This document shows, one piece after another, positions 13,351 through 25,556 of a stretch of DNA of 64,000 bases; position 1 is the first letter of the stretch; every line of letters starts with the position of its first letter. This DNA is from Epiperipatus broadwayi. Lineage: Eukaryota > Onychophora > Udeonychophora > Euonychophora > Peripatidae. The translations under genes were made by a program, and so were the position numbers. Under the pieces are notes generated by a model. It saw only the letters and a program-made list of their open reading frames with translations. It searched no databases and had not been told where the DNA came from. The DNA is taken from contig JAQFVV010000014.1 in the NCBI GenBank assembly GCA_028023455.1, forward strand, positions 2,109,336-2,173,335, given 5' to 3'.

Positions 13351-13409
13351 ATGACCTAGACCAACTGATGAGTGCCAGTTCAGCACGAAATATGTATATT
13401 GGAGATCAT
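13351..13409 (+). ncRNA. Type I hammerhead self-cleaving ribozyme
   Basis: All core elements of a hammerhead are present in order. CTGATGA (13365-13371) is followed by stem II GTGC/GCAC (13372-13375 with 13383-13386), closing a 7-nt loop. This includes the conserved G10.1-C11.1 pair. GAAA follows at 13387-13390, then a very short stem III. The predicted cleavage triplet is ATA (13396-13398), with cleavage before TTGG. Stem I is CCAA/TTGG (13361-13364 with 13399-13402), an internal loop, then ATGA/TCAT (13351-13354 with 13406-13409). A short stem III is typical of hammerheads carried by Penelope-like elements. PLE copy C begins about 300 bp downstream on the same strand, so this probably belongs to its terminal repeat. 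Activity is inferred, not shown. Confidence 0.75.
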
Positions 13410-13779
13410 TAATTTTTTTCACTTAGATGTAGTCGTGTATTGATTGTATGAGATAAAATGGATCGCTGAAAGAAGCTTGAAAGTCTCTATTCAAATATCA
13501 TATATTATATATATGAGATGTATTATCTCATAGGAAATAGTTTTTTTATTTCATTTTAGCTTTTTAATGCAATTTCTTTAAATTTTAACCATAATTAAAA
13601 TAAATATATATTTGTAATATCAGTTACAAAAAAAAAATTTTTTCTTGAAACTTTTAAGAGAAAATTTTGATGCAAGCTTTAAAATTTAATGGCTTAACAG
13701 TTACAAGGTTACAACTAAAAATAAATAAATTTTATAGCTTACATACTTAAAAAATATATAAATAAAGTATACTTGCAGA

Positions 13780-14400
13780 TGTACCTATCTAGCACTCTAA
13801 TACCTAGGTTATTTCCAAATATGGAAGTGCATAAGGAACACGATCTTCTCAGACTAATGATCGATTTTGTTAGAGTGTATTACTATGAAACTTTCAAATT
13901 TTATTGCACAATTACTTAAAGAAGAAATAAGTTTTGGCAAACATACCATAAAATCATCTTTTGAATTTGTGGATATTATTAAAAGTATTACTATTTCTAA
14001 TTATTATAGAATGGCCTCCTTTGATGTGACATAGCTTTATGGATCAGTCAATTGTAAAGAATCAATCATAATTATTAATGAATTATTAAGAAATAAGAAT
14101 ATAAATATATATAGAAGATAATTTATTAGTTCTTAAATCTCATAGGCAATGACATTGTGGCTACATATAAAGTGCAAGAATATGAGATGATGAGAGTCTT
14201 GTCCAATGGGCTTATCAACTAGTGAAATAGTTTATAATCAGACTCTATCTTACACAGAAACAAATGTAAATGATGCTACATTAAACACACAAGAAAATTC
14301 TATATATATACATATTATGTGGGCAAGATCTGCTCAGAGATTTGAACATAAATTCAGGTTTCAATTGAACAGTTGAGCTGGAAGATAATAATCTAATTCA
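13780..14400 (+). pseudogene. PLE reverse transcriptase remnant, copy C
   Basis: The sequence aligns with 1200-1830 of copy B. Examples are 'ttatttccaaatatggaagtgcataagga' at about 13810 against about 1250, 'atagaatggcctcctttgatgtgacatagcttt' at about 14005, and 'ccaatgggcttatcaactagtg' at about 14203. The latter two encode the MASFD-type catalytic block and the PMGLSTS-type block. Multiple stops and indels are present, and no continuous frame survives. Confidence 0.6.
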
Positions 14401-14699
14401 ATATTTAGATTTAAAATAAAGTGAACATACAATGCACTTCAATACAAAATGGTTATTAAAAATGCCATACCAGAGAATACATAAATATAAAATCTAAAGT
14501 GCCAAAGTTTCATAAATTTGCAAAGCTTAAAAACGTTTTATACTGCAATTATTACGTATGTTAATATGAAGCTAATAGAACTGAGAACATTCAACATTAT
14601 GTAGCTGGCTTGATAAAAGGAGATTATTATAGAGCATTTCAGAACCAAAATTATTAATAAAAATGGATAATGATAGAAATAATTAAAGCTGGATTGCTC

Positions 14700-15141
14700 T
14701 GCCATATCTATCACATATGGTTAATAAAATAGCACAAATATGCTCAGACAAGTTAATGTTGGATTTAGAACTCCCAAATTTAAACAAGCTTATTAACAAT
14801 AGAAAGGACAAAATTTTAACACTGGGCCAGCCCAATGTGATATATTCTGTAAGTTATAGCCAAAAAGGCTGTCCTTATATATATTATGGGGAAACTAGGG
14901 ACATTTTAGAAACAAAATGACTCAACACTCATTAATGTATATGAAATCTAAGATTATGTCTGAAACATGTAATTCATTCATCTTTCTCAATCATGAGAGA
15001 GACGACAGCCAAAGCTGTGATCTGAATACTGTTAGAGTTGTATGTGAAGAGAGAAATAATTGCAAACCCAAAATAAAAGAGGTGTGTTTCATTACACAAA
15101 ATGAATATATAATGAACAAAAAAGTAATAGCATTCAAATGA
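14700..15141 (+). pseudogene. PLE GIY-YIG endonuclease remnant, copy C
   Basis: Two open stretches (14717-14920 and 14917-15141) together cover the endonuclease, joined by a frame change at about 14917. The first holds LNKLINNRKDKI, then NVIYSVSYSQKGCPYIYYGE, which is the GIY-YIG core, followed by TRDILETK. The second continues with TQHSLMYMKSK, an FLNHERDDSQS block that resembles the PLE 'H...H..DW' region, and ends IKEVCFITQNEYIMN. It is better preserved than copy B in the GIY-YIG block (YIYYGET). The frame break and the lack of an attached intact RT make it a pseudogene. Confidence 0.7.
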
Positions 15142-15240
15142 GCAGACTGACCATGAATATGACATGAAAATATCGAATATCTACTCAGTACAATAACGTT
15201 ATTAAAAATTTTATTTTTAAACTCTGTATGAGTATTATTT

Positions 15241-15944
15241 TACATAAACAAATAATGAAATTTAAAATCTATAATTACATTTTTTTTTTAAATTAATAAT
15301 AATTCTTAAAATTTTTACTAATTTATTTACCCAATGTTAAATTAGCACTCTTATGCTTACTTTATTTAAAATATTCAGTAATCATTAACTTAATACATTT
15401 TTAGTCAAATCAGTGAGATAATTTTTATTATTTGAATGAAGATAATCCATTTATTAAAATAATTGTGCATACTATCCTCATTACTAAAAACTCATAAATC
15501 TGTAAGAGGCTTTATATTCCAGAGAAAGAAAAAAGAAATATAAAGAACTAAAGATGAGTTTTAAGAAGATTACAAACTAATTCATAAAGCACATATTGAT
15601 TTACATATATTTTACTTTGGTCCTTTATACTTTTTATTTGACATATTGAATTGTTATTGTTAAATATACTCAATAGCAAGTTTTATGTTTTAAATAATTG
15701 GCTACTTTTTACAAAGTCATGTCATGGATACTATTAGCTGATAAAATTTAATTAAACATCTTCAAAATTTATAATGAGTTCATGTTGTGATTAAAATGTA
15801 TAGTGAAATGTAAACAATATGTCATCACTGGTCTACATTATAGCATTTAAACATCACAGTTTATTTTTTATTGTATTAGTAAAATTTATATAGTAAATTA
15901 TTCATATGCATCTTAAGATTGAAGACTAGTACATGATTTGAGAG
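15241..15944. other. No gene seen
   Basis: AT-rich sequence without a supported feature. Confidence 0.5.
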
Positions 15945-16300
15945 CATTCATCAAAATATGGGGAGAGTACTTTGGGAATAATAAGAAGAGATCAAAATTG
16001 AAATACTTGGGTGATTTAACAAACATATATTATTAATACTGTTGAAAGAATTAAGAGCCTGAAAGGGAGCTGGACTAGACATTTTGCTAGGAAAGATGAT
16101 AATAGGTAAACAATTGAAATCTTGTATCTTAAGATATTGTAAAAGACTTAGAAAGAGATTATATGTGATTGTTACATAAAAGAAATAAGAATTTTTATTT
16201 AGTGTGATGTAGATTGATTGGAAAAAGTGAACTAAAGTTGGAGAGATTTTCATGCTGTAGTAGATGAATAGTTGTTGAAAATAATGATTATGATAATATG
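15945..16300 (+). mobile_element. Old RTE-type LINE 3' tail fragment (copy 0)
   Basis: It aligns with the last 350 bp of the RTE copies at 27330-27670 and 47210-47575. Shared blocks are 'gggaataataagaagagatc' (15975), 'gagctggactagacattttgctaggaaagatgataatag' (16066) and 'gatattgtaaaagacttagaaagaga' (16132). The region encodes the conserved C-terminal block of RTE proteins (W-x-GHxAR-x-D...RW). It is far more diverged than the other copies and has stops and indels, so it is an older insertion. The open frame on the opposite strand (15951-16352) is only its shadow. Confidence 0.75.
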
Positions 16301-18239
16301 TGCTTGTGTCAGTGTGTTTAAACATATATTTTAGAATTATCCATATACCCATTTACTTGTTAATATTAATCTTTCAGTTGGATTACATCTGTTATCCATC
16401 TTGGTGAGATCATTCAAGAATATTACAGCAGCATCTTGATATCAAAAACCATTCTCGAATGATCTATATTTATTCTGACAATGGCAGCTGTGACACAGCT
16501 AAAATATCTATATGATGCTAATACTAACAATAAGATAATATATACACAGTTGGTTTAATATATATATATATTATAACCTACACTCCCAACACCGCTCATA
16601 TACATTACATGAACGAAATGCCCAGGCGCCAGTTCTATTAATGAATAGAACAATATAACAAAATATATAATACAAAATTATTACTGAGACTCTACATTTA
16701 AGTTTATGTTCAGATCAGCTCAGTGGTAGGCTATAGACAGTTCATAAGATATATGATAATAAATGAATAAAAGAAGAAATATTATAAAACATTTAATATA
16801 AGGTAAATTCCTTTGTTAATTAATTGTATAATAAAGAATCATAATGTTTATTTGATACAGTCTATTAAAATATACTTTAAACTTAATTTCTTCCTTCATC
16901 CAAGTATAACATGTATCAGTTTGCTATAATTATATTCTTAAACAATTCTGTGACTTGGCATATCATAATCTAAACATCTATTTTAATGCCAATCAAGAAA
17001 TAAACAATAAGATAAGATCTCAGGGAATTTAACAAACACAGTTGAATTAAATAAACTATATTGCCCATAAGTTATAATTCTAAAGTATGAGAAAAATATA
17101 ATGAAACTAATTGACTAAAATATTTTACTGTGTTTCAATAATAAGATAATGACAGAGATAGGGTATTTTAATCTCATATCATCATCTCACAAAATATACT
17201 GACCTGGCAACCTTTCTAATACGTTTATCAAGTGGCAAATACTCTTTATAATGTTTGGATTAAGAAAAACAATATTGTCAGACACTAGCAAATTTAATAT
17301 TATAACTCTAAAATAATATATCTGTTTTATAATAGATTTATGAAATGTGGAAATGGAAAACACGAATTTACACAAGAATAACTCAAGACACAGCTTTTAA
17401 GATTTAAATAACTAAAACAAATCATTTATTATAACAAATAAAATAAACTTGATTAACATGATATTTACAAATGGACTATTTGTTTTATAGATTTTTAAAT
17501 TATTAAATAAATTTTTAGCTTCAGTTTGGGATTATCCCTACCATCTAAACAAATTAATAATAAAACTTAAATATCCCGACTTTGAACACATATTTTGCTT
17601 ACATGTTTCATTCTATATGACAATACATAAATGACATATTATATTATTAGCACAATATATATATATATATATAGATACTTTCGAGAGGATATTACTGTTG
17701 ATTAACAAAATAAATCAAATCATTTATATTTGGCTTTCAGCAAAGCAACTTTCTATAATTGACTAATAATCTCTTTCAATTATGTATATATTTCATTCAT
17801 AGCAACAAAATCATGTTTATTCTGATGATTTGATGATTTATTTGAATAAATACCCTGTATTTTAAAATATTTACTTCCCGTTTTAATCTTAATACTTTAT
17901 ACTTCTATTAAATAAATGTAGTATATTCCAAAAGCATTTATGTCTCATTTTAATTTCTATAATTCTATACTTTATATACGCGACATTATTTATATTACGC
18001 GTGTGTGTGTACGTGTGTACGTTCAAGCAACAATAATATAAAACATTTTTTTTTTAAAAAAAAACTCTCCATTCATTAAGAAAATATCATATAATTATTT
18101 TATTTCGAACAATGTCATAATTCATCAATAAATATGACACTAATACTACATCAAGAGTTAATCTAACAATTTATCTAGCCACATATTAATTAACACAAAG
18201 CTTTATTTTCATGATTTTACATACTATACGTTATAAAGG
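16301..18239. other. No gene seen; microsatellites
   Basis: No supported gene. (TA)n tracts lie at about 16558-16571 and 17657-17673, and a (GT)n tract at about 18000-18020. A less AT-rich patch at 16572-16640 contains 'caggcgccagtt', but no LTR or primer-binding-site context supports it. Confidence 0.5.
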
Positions 18240-18660
18240 GAATCTACATGAGGAGCAGATAACTCTTACCGAACACTTCTACAATAATTCATTACCAAGA
18301 ATCCAAGAAAAACGTCACATAACTTCCTAAACATCATTTAATCATATTTCAACAATAACTCCTACTTCTAAATACATTATTGGTGGGGATTTTAATTCCT
18401 CATCACCAGGGCCCTAAGAACATCACTTCAAAAAATATCATCAATGATACGCATATAAAATAAACAAGGCTCTACTCATGGAAAATTATTAACATATACT
18501 AAATAAGCAAGATCTTTTATCCCTATAGACATTACAACACAGTCACATTTCTTTCTATTCTCATAGCTTCTCTAAATATCGAACCTTATAAATACACGCT
18601 AGCAGACAAATACCTCCAGATAGCATATCAATCTGTTCAACTCAGTAGAATACGACAATG
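18240..18660 (+). pseudogene. LINE APE-type endonuclease remnant (weak)
   Basis: One frame reads YIIGGDFNSSSPGP near 18375-18415. This is the GDFN motif of apurinic-type endonucleases encoded by LINEs, where the Asp and Asn are catalytic. Further on, spread over several frames, are residues resembling the end of such domains (HISFYSH...KYRTL around 18545-18590). Frameshifts and stops are frequent. The assignment rests mainly on the GDFN block, and the LINE clade cannot be told. Confidence 0.4.
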
Positions 18661-21091
18661 TACGAAATTTATGCATAAAATATACACAAACTGAATTTTA
18701 TCAAACAAATATCATAATTGTGCAAAACAAACACACACCCACGAATCAAAGTATATATTATATTAACTCTAAATTACACACTAAGCAAGTAATATGATAA
18801 TTAAATATTGCATTAAGGCATAACTTTTAATTTAATAAACTTTAGGTTACTTTTTTAAAATTTAATGGTTCTAATTATTACGAACGAACTTTTTTTATAT
18901 CTAACAAACTATTTCTATTAAAAGTTCGTTGATTTAAACAAAGAACAAAATTTTCACTTTGAGATAATAAAGTATACAAAAATAAATGTAAACCTCTCTA
19001 ATAATATATTATTAAAAAAAATATTTCTTTCATCCTTGTAAGGAAACAATAAGACCTATTTGAACACAATCAATTTTTACTCATTTGAGTACGCTCCGGA
19101 GACAGTCTTGAAAATCAAAATAGCACAGATTATAAATGAACATAATAAATAAAACCTATCTACCTATCATATATATTAATTATGACAAGCAATAAAAAAA
19201 AAAGAAAGAAACAAAGGTTACTAGTTTTGTAATTTAAAATAAAAGTTCATTTGCAAAGCTCTGCTCCGGGTTTATGAAATAATATGGGACGCATTCCAAA
19301 CCGAATTTTAAACTAAAATAAACTTTTGCAGTATAACTTAAAAAAAATATAAGCATAACTTAAATATGCCCAGCACCTTTCAATGTTCATAGCATATCCA
19401 TTTGAGGTACCAAATCATACACAAGCAGTAAATTTCTCCTTTATTATACTGAAAATATAAGACATTTCCGTGCAGTTCTGGATTAAATATGCGATTATCC
19501 TTAGTATTTTCTGAATAGCATTTAATAATACTTTAAATTGTCCTTAGTAATTCCATAATTAATAATGCTTTATTTTATATTCCGTCCTTATTGAAGAGAA
19601 CCAAAAATTACCAGCATTTCTGTCCTTCTATTCAATTTGACAGAAGTAGCTTACATTTTATTTCCTTAATTTAAAATGTGCATTAGTTCCAGAAATATCA
19701 AATAAATGAATACAGTTATATCCTTACGATGAACTTAAACATAATATGATCTATCAAAATAGACATATCCTTAGGTCTATGTATAATCTTCACAAAGAAC
19801 ACTACACGAAAAATAGTGAGAAATTAAAATATATTCTATAGAACAGTTCTGCATGTGTTTTCCATATATATCAAAAAAAAATACGTTGCTTAATGATACA
19901 ACAATAATATTTATGTAAACCACTCTTATTTAAAATGGCAATTAAATGAAATAATATAGACTGGATGTTATTAACACACATTTTTAAAAGAGTAATAGTT
20001 ATAAGGGGATTAATTCAGAAATGTTTAAATCAAAGAGAGTTAATCAAACTGACGTACCTTTTTTAAAACCTTAGAATTGCATTTTTTAATTAATTTTTTC
20101 CATAATAAAGTTCTGAAGCTCCTTTGGAAGTTTTTACTCTAAAGTCTTTTCAAAGTCAATTTGACTTCAGTAACTGGCTTTTATTTTTACAATACATGAA
20201 CCACTATTTACTGTCTACCATTACATCATAAAGACAAATTTTACACTGGAAATCTTTTTTTTAAAAAAACCTTCCTTTAGCAAAGTTCATTTGCCTTTCA
20301 CCAGGTTACTCCCACGCATCTTGCTAACTAACTAATTACATATGCAAAAACAAATCTTTTCAAAAAAAAAAAAATCATTTTGATTTTTAAAACTAAATGA
20401 AGACAAGAAAAAAAAATACAAATAATAAAATAAATAGCTTTTACAAACTTGAAAGAAAAATGAATATTAATTAACTATCAAATAAAAATGATTAATAATT
20501 TATTCAATTCATAAAATAATTCATTGATCTAACTATCTATTAATCATTGGAAAGAAATATATATTTGTTAAACTATTTAAGATAATTACTCTTATTTAAA
20601 TGTTTTTATTGTGAATGTACTATTGTTTGCTGTTATTAAAGATGAAAATGAAATGAAACATAATGCAGATTCATACATGCATGCACATGTACTACAACCT
20701 AAATATTGAACTATCTTAACTAAATATAATTGAAATGACTATTAATTGTTAACAACAAGATAAGAATTAATGAATAAAGGATTTTGAAACCATTCAAATA
20801 ATATTATACTAACACAGGATAACTTTGTATCTTTCCAAACAAGATGTATCAATTCCATTAATAAACAACCCCTCTTCCTTACATTAAATACCTCATTAAC
20901 CACAATAATACTAATAAATACTTATAAAGTGGTCAGTAAACTGCATAAGCAACCCATACCTAAGTTTTAAACAATCTCCAGCAAAAAAAAAAATTAAAAT
21001 TCTAAGGCTATTTCATTTATTTATTTTTTTTACAATATAACTGTTTAATGCAGATACAAAGTATCTTAAACCCTTGTGCCCATTCAGATGG

Positions 21092-21122
<31 letters not shown>

Positions 21123-22254
21123 TTTACATGCTATATATATATATATATATATATATATAGCATGTAAAATTAAAATATCCTTGGAATCATCCCATGTATT
21201 ATTTTTTTGTTTAAATTAGTGACATTGCAATAAAATCATATTTTTGTCAATGTTAAGGTTATAATGAACTCTTTTGTTTCATATAATAATGAGATTTGTG
21301 ATTGCACATGAATTAAAGGACATTCATTCATATATATAATAAATGTTATTCATTCAGAATAAGAGATGAATTAACAAAAAAAAAAATATTTGCTTCTGTT
21401 TGATTGATTAAATTTTATTTTAAAGAAAAGAGAAAATAACTGGTTTCCATAAGGCTGGAATATGCTGTACTTTTATTAATCCACCTTCTATTTTGAATGT
21501 ATAACCATTTAATATATATATATGAATAAACATTTTTTAAATCACACGCAATCATAATCTCCTTGTTACTTGAGACAAAACAGTTTTTCATTATAGCTTT
21601 ACCGTTGACAAGAGTGGGTGTGATTTTCTAGCAATTTAAACTAAAAATTAATTCATGGTATGACTTAAAAAAGATTTTGATTTTAGCATATAACCATGAA
21701 AATGTTTATTATATATTATCCTGTATATAAGTTTATATATTAACTTAGTGAGTTTATGCCACATGGTTTTGAAAATTATTTATATATTTTTTCCTGAATC
21801 ATTGCTTATGATATACGTATTTTTAGTTCCATATTTTGTATGTAGTAAAATTTGTATCTACATCTTTTTATTGCTGAAAAATATCTAATGTATTTTTTTT
21901 TTACTTTGTTTTATTCGGGCATATGAGTAATAGAGAACATTCATATCAAAAAACATGAAAAGATTTTTCATTGTTATTATAACTGTATATATCATCCAAG
22001 ATTCATTTTTAATATTTTAATATCCATGGATATTTTCTTCATAACAGGAGTGATTGGATTGCAAATGCAATTATATTATGCATAATTATAACTGTGATCA
22101 AATTCCTTTTCAGAATTACTCACCTAATTATTTTTGTCATGTCAATCGTCTGCTGCCTGATTTTCAAAAATAAAAAATAAATTTAAATTATATGTATACA
22201 CTATGTATATTATAAGTAGGCATTTTTGTATATGTGAGTATATTTGTGGTATAT
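18661..22254. other. No gene seen; AT-rich with one cruciform-like TA tract
   Basis: No coding or RNA gene is supported. The main structural features are the TA tract and perfect palindrome at 21095-21170 (listed separately) and a (TA)n tract at about 21512-21524. Confidence 0.5.
21095..21170. repeat. (TA)n tract followed by a perfect TA-cored palindrome
   Basis: A 28-bp TA run (21095-21122) leads into a 50-bp perfect palindrome, ATTTTACATGC-(TA)n-GCATGTAAAAT (21121-21170). It could extrude as a cruciform. There is no coding content. Confidence 0.85.
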
Positions 22255-23695
22255 AAATGAAGAAGTGAGACATGCAATTAAATTTATGAAGAAAGGAAAC
22301 GCTCCAAGTAATGATGGAATTATAATTGATATATTAAAAGAAACAGGTGAAGAAATATAATTTTTTTTAGCAAAGTTATATATCAAATGTCTAAGTGATA
22401 AATATGTACCAGATGATTGGAAGAATGTAGTATTAATATTTTTAAAAAGTGATAAAGAAGATATTGGAAATTACAGACCTATCAGTCTTTTATTAGTTTT
22501 ATACAAAAAATTTTATCAAGATAATTACAGCGCATCTATAAAGAACATTGGATCTCCACTAACCCAGAGAACAAACTGGATTTAAAAGTGGTTTTAGTAC
22601 AGAAGATCATATCCAGGTATTGAGAGAAGTTATGGAAAGGGCAAATGAGGAGTTGCCATTATGCTTTGGATTTGTAAATTATGAAAAGGCATTTGATTCT
22701 ATAAATATTTCTTCAGTGATTAAAGCATTGGATTATCAAGGCATAGATCCAGGATAATGTTATATTTTAAAGAAAATTTGTAAAAATGCAACAGCAACAA
22801 TTAGATTACATAATGATACTAGGAATGACTCCATATCTCCAAAACTTTTCAGCAGAGCTGCAAGAAGTATTTTGTGGATTAAAATGGGAAGCTAAAGGAA
22901 TGAAAGTAAGTGGAGATTATTTAAGTCATTTAGATTTTTCAGATGATGTAGTTGTTTTTGCAAATAATGTTTTAGAGCTGCAGCAAATGTTGCAGGAGTT
23001 ATCAGATGAAAGTAGGATTAAAGATAAATGTTAAAAAGACTAAAGTAATGTTTAATGGATTTTCTCAAAATATGAAAATAAAGATTGATTACGATGAGTT
23101 AGAAGAAGTTAACAATTACAAATACCTTGGTCAGATTATTAATATAAATGGAAACATAATGGATGAAATTATACATAGAATTAAACTTGGTTGGAGTGCT
23201 TTTGGTAGAAATAACGTGATACTAAATGGAAATATGCCTATGTATTTGAAAAGGAAGGTTTTTAATAAATGTGTTTTACCAGTTCTTACTTATGGATCTG
23301 AGACTTGGACACTTAATAGAAGAACAATACAGAGACTTCAGACCACTCAAAGAAGTATGGAGAGATGCATGTTGGGAGTAACAAGAAGAAATTGAAAATG
23401 CAATATATGGGTAAGAGAACAGATATGTGTAACTGACCTCATTGAAAAAATTAAAAGATTGAAGTGGAATTGGGATGGACATATTGTTAGAAGAGATGAT
23501 AATAGTTGGACAATTGAAATCTTAAACCGGATTCCAAGAAATTGTAAAAGACCCAGAAAAAGAGACGACATGTGAGATGGATGGATGAAATAAGAAAGTG
23601 CAGTGGTAATGTGGAGAAGAGAAGCTAAATGTGAACTTGGAGAGAACTTCATCTTGTAGTGGATTGATAATGGTTGATGATGATGTTGATGATGA
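22255..23695 (+). mobile_element. RTE-type LINE, 5'-truncated copy 1
   Basis: It aligns with copy 3 from about 46083 to its 3' end, starting at 'aaatgaagaagtgaga'. It retains APSNDGI (22310), the PDDWKN block (22410), NYRPISL (22470), FVNYEKAFDS (22672), DFSDDVVVFANN (22936, active-site FADD changed to FSDD) and the C-terminal block. About 30 bases covering the conserved RQG motif are missing near 22817. It ends in TGATGATG-type 3' repeats, typical of RTE elements. It is more diverged than copies 2 and 3 and is dead. Confidence 0.85.
22786..23395 (+). pseudogene. RTE RT palm/thumb remnant, copy 1
   Basis: Two overlapping frames cover the region. The first (22786-23034) carries the substituted active site FSDDVVVFANN and stops at SRIKDKC. 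The second (usable from about 23006) starts MKVGLKINVKKTKVMFNGF and runs through SETWTLNRRTIQRLQ to TRRN at 23395, where a TGA ends it. Copies 2 and 3 make the same frame change at exactly the same place. The missing RQG block and the FSDD substitution mean no active polymerase. Confidence 0.75.
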
Positions 23696-24866
23696 ATTAT
23701 CACAAAACTTATGTCCAGCCATTTTTTTCTCATCACTTTTTTTAAAAAAATGTGAATGACCATACTCGTTTATAAGCGGTTGTTATCGATGATGATGATG
23801 AACTCCATACACATATTTTGTGAAAGTAAATAGAATGCTTTTGTTTACGACTTCATAAGATGTTCGAGTACCAGAAGTAACAAAGCTAGACTGCCACATT
23901 ACCTCTACACCAAAGCATGCAGTGATATATATATAGAGATAGAAATCTGGGAAAAAATTGATGAAATAATTTGCATATTTTTGAGAATGTGTGTTTTTAT
24001 TGGCAATAATTTATTCATAATTATGTAAGCTTTTTTTTTTTTAAATGATTTTTTTAGTCAGTTTTTTTTTTTTAATATTTTGTTAAATTTGTTTTGATTG
24101 ATGGTAATCTTTAACGATGATGTCACTGGAATGTTTCATCTTCCTTGCATCTAACTCATCAAAAGATAGTAGTTTTAAAAGATATATGCTTTATCATTTG
24201 ATTTTTAGAATTAAATTGTCATTGTAAATGAAAGTAGTCAGACCCTATTTAAAAAATGTCATTTACATCAGATCTGTTATTTCTCTTTTGAATAAGAATA
24301 AAAATTAATCTTTTACAAACATGATTAAAGGAGGAAACCATAATGTGTAGATTTTCTAAATAAAAAGTGTATTAATAGTTATCTGTAATCTTTACTGGAC
24401 ATCTTTCATGGGAAAAACTTAATAATATTTTTCATTTTCTTAATGTATAGTATAATTGATGATTATTGGTTCTTTAAGCTTATCTTTGCGCGCACATATG
24501 TAGACGTGTGTGTAACTTTAAGTATATATATATCAATAAATAACAGCTATAGCTAACTTATGTCATGATTACCATATTGAGTAGCATTTTAGAATTTAAA
24601 AAACAAAATCTCATTAATATTACACAACATTAAGATTCCAGTGTGAATGACTAACCTTTATGATATTACATATTTAGTAAATTATTCTTCGTTTTCCATA
24701 CTCTTTGGTTTTATTTTCTTCAAATTATTTTCTTTTTGAAATTTATAAATATCAAAACAAAAATTTCCATTGCAAAAAAAACTTAGTGTTCTGTAAATGC
24801 ATAATTAAATCCTTCCACAGATTAACATAATTATATATATAATTTGTTTTTAAATTAGATATAATA
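23696..24866. other. No gene seen
   Basis: AT-rich spacer between two RTE copies. It holds short homopolymer and TA tracts (for example 23930-23940 and 24520-24530) and nothing else supported. Confidence 0.5.
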
Positions 24867-24869
24867 TAC

Positions 24870-25556
24870 AACTGCAGATCACTTTCAAGTGAAGGAAGAT
24901 TGCAAGAATTAGAAGAAGAACTCTCTTATATTAAATGGGATATTATTGGACTTTGTGAAGTTAGAAGAAAAGGTGAAGAGACAATTGATTTAAAAAGTGG
25001 ACATATGCTCTATTATAAAGGCACAAATATTGGAAATACAAGTGGAGTAGGATTCATTATAAATAAAAAGTGGAAAAACAATATTGTGGAGATTGATGGT
25101 GTATCAGACAGAGTGGCAAGATTAGTTATACAACTTAATAGCAGATATCAAATGCAGATAATTCAGGTTTATGCCCCAACAAGTTCTCACAGTGATGAAG
25201 TAGTAGAAGATTTTTATATGGATGTACAAAAGGCTTTTGATCAGAGTAAACAACATTTTAAAATTGTTATGGGAGATTTTAATGCTAGAATTGGTAAACA
25301 AATGAAAGATGAAAGTGTTGTAGGTAATTTTGGTTATAGTAATAGAAATGAGAGAGGACATAGACTTGTGGAGTTTGCAGAGAAGGAAAAACTTTATATT
25401 ATGAATTCTTTTTTTGAGAAAAATGTTAGAAGGAAATGGACATGGAAGCATCCAAATGAAGGTACAGCAGAATTGGATTATATTTTGACTAACAAGAAAT
25501 ACATATTTCAAGATTGTAATGTTCTTAATAAATTTAACACAGGAAGTGATCATTGA
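24870..25556 (+). pseudogene. RTE endonuclease domain, copy 2 (N-truncated, premature TGA)
   Basis: This is an apurinic/apyrimidinic-type endonuclease domain that nicks the target for reverse transcription. Motifs in order are YNCRSL, GLCEVRR (catalytic Glu), QVYAPTSSH, VMGDFNARIG (catalytic Asp and Asn), ELDYILTN, and GSDH just before the stop. The TGA at 25554 replaces CGA in copy 3, a C-to-T change at a CpG. The same frame continues open after it into the RT domain, so this is one point mutation away from a continuous frame. The N-terminus is lost through 5' truncation. Confidence 0.85.

Larger units (their letters stand above)
13700..15240 (+). mobile_element. Penelope-like element copy C
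   Basis: This is a third copy of the family at 1-3275, with the same order of RT remnant, linker and GIY-YIG endonuclease. Similarity to copy B runs from about 13780 to 15170 and fades in the 3' untranslated region. A hammerhead ribozyme lies upstream at 13351-13409 in the same orientation. The 5' limit is uncertain because 13410-13700 has no alignable counterpart that I could establish. Confidence 0.7.

Noticed and set aside
15951-16352. Minus-strand open frame of 133 codons
   Set aside because: Antisense shadow of an old RTE tail; no family resemblance of its own.
16572-16640. Possible LTR and TGGCGCC-type primer-binding site on the minus strand
   Set aside because: No paired repeat, polypurine tract or coding remnant nearby.
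25122-25553. Minus-strand open frame of 143 codons, with a twin at 45049-45480
   Set aside because: It lies exactly antisense to the RTE endonuclease in both copies. Conservation follows from the sense gene.
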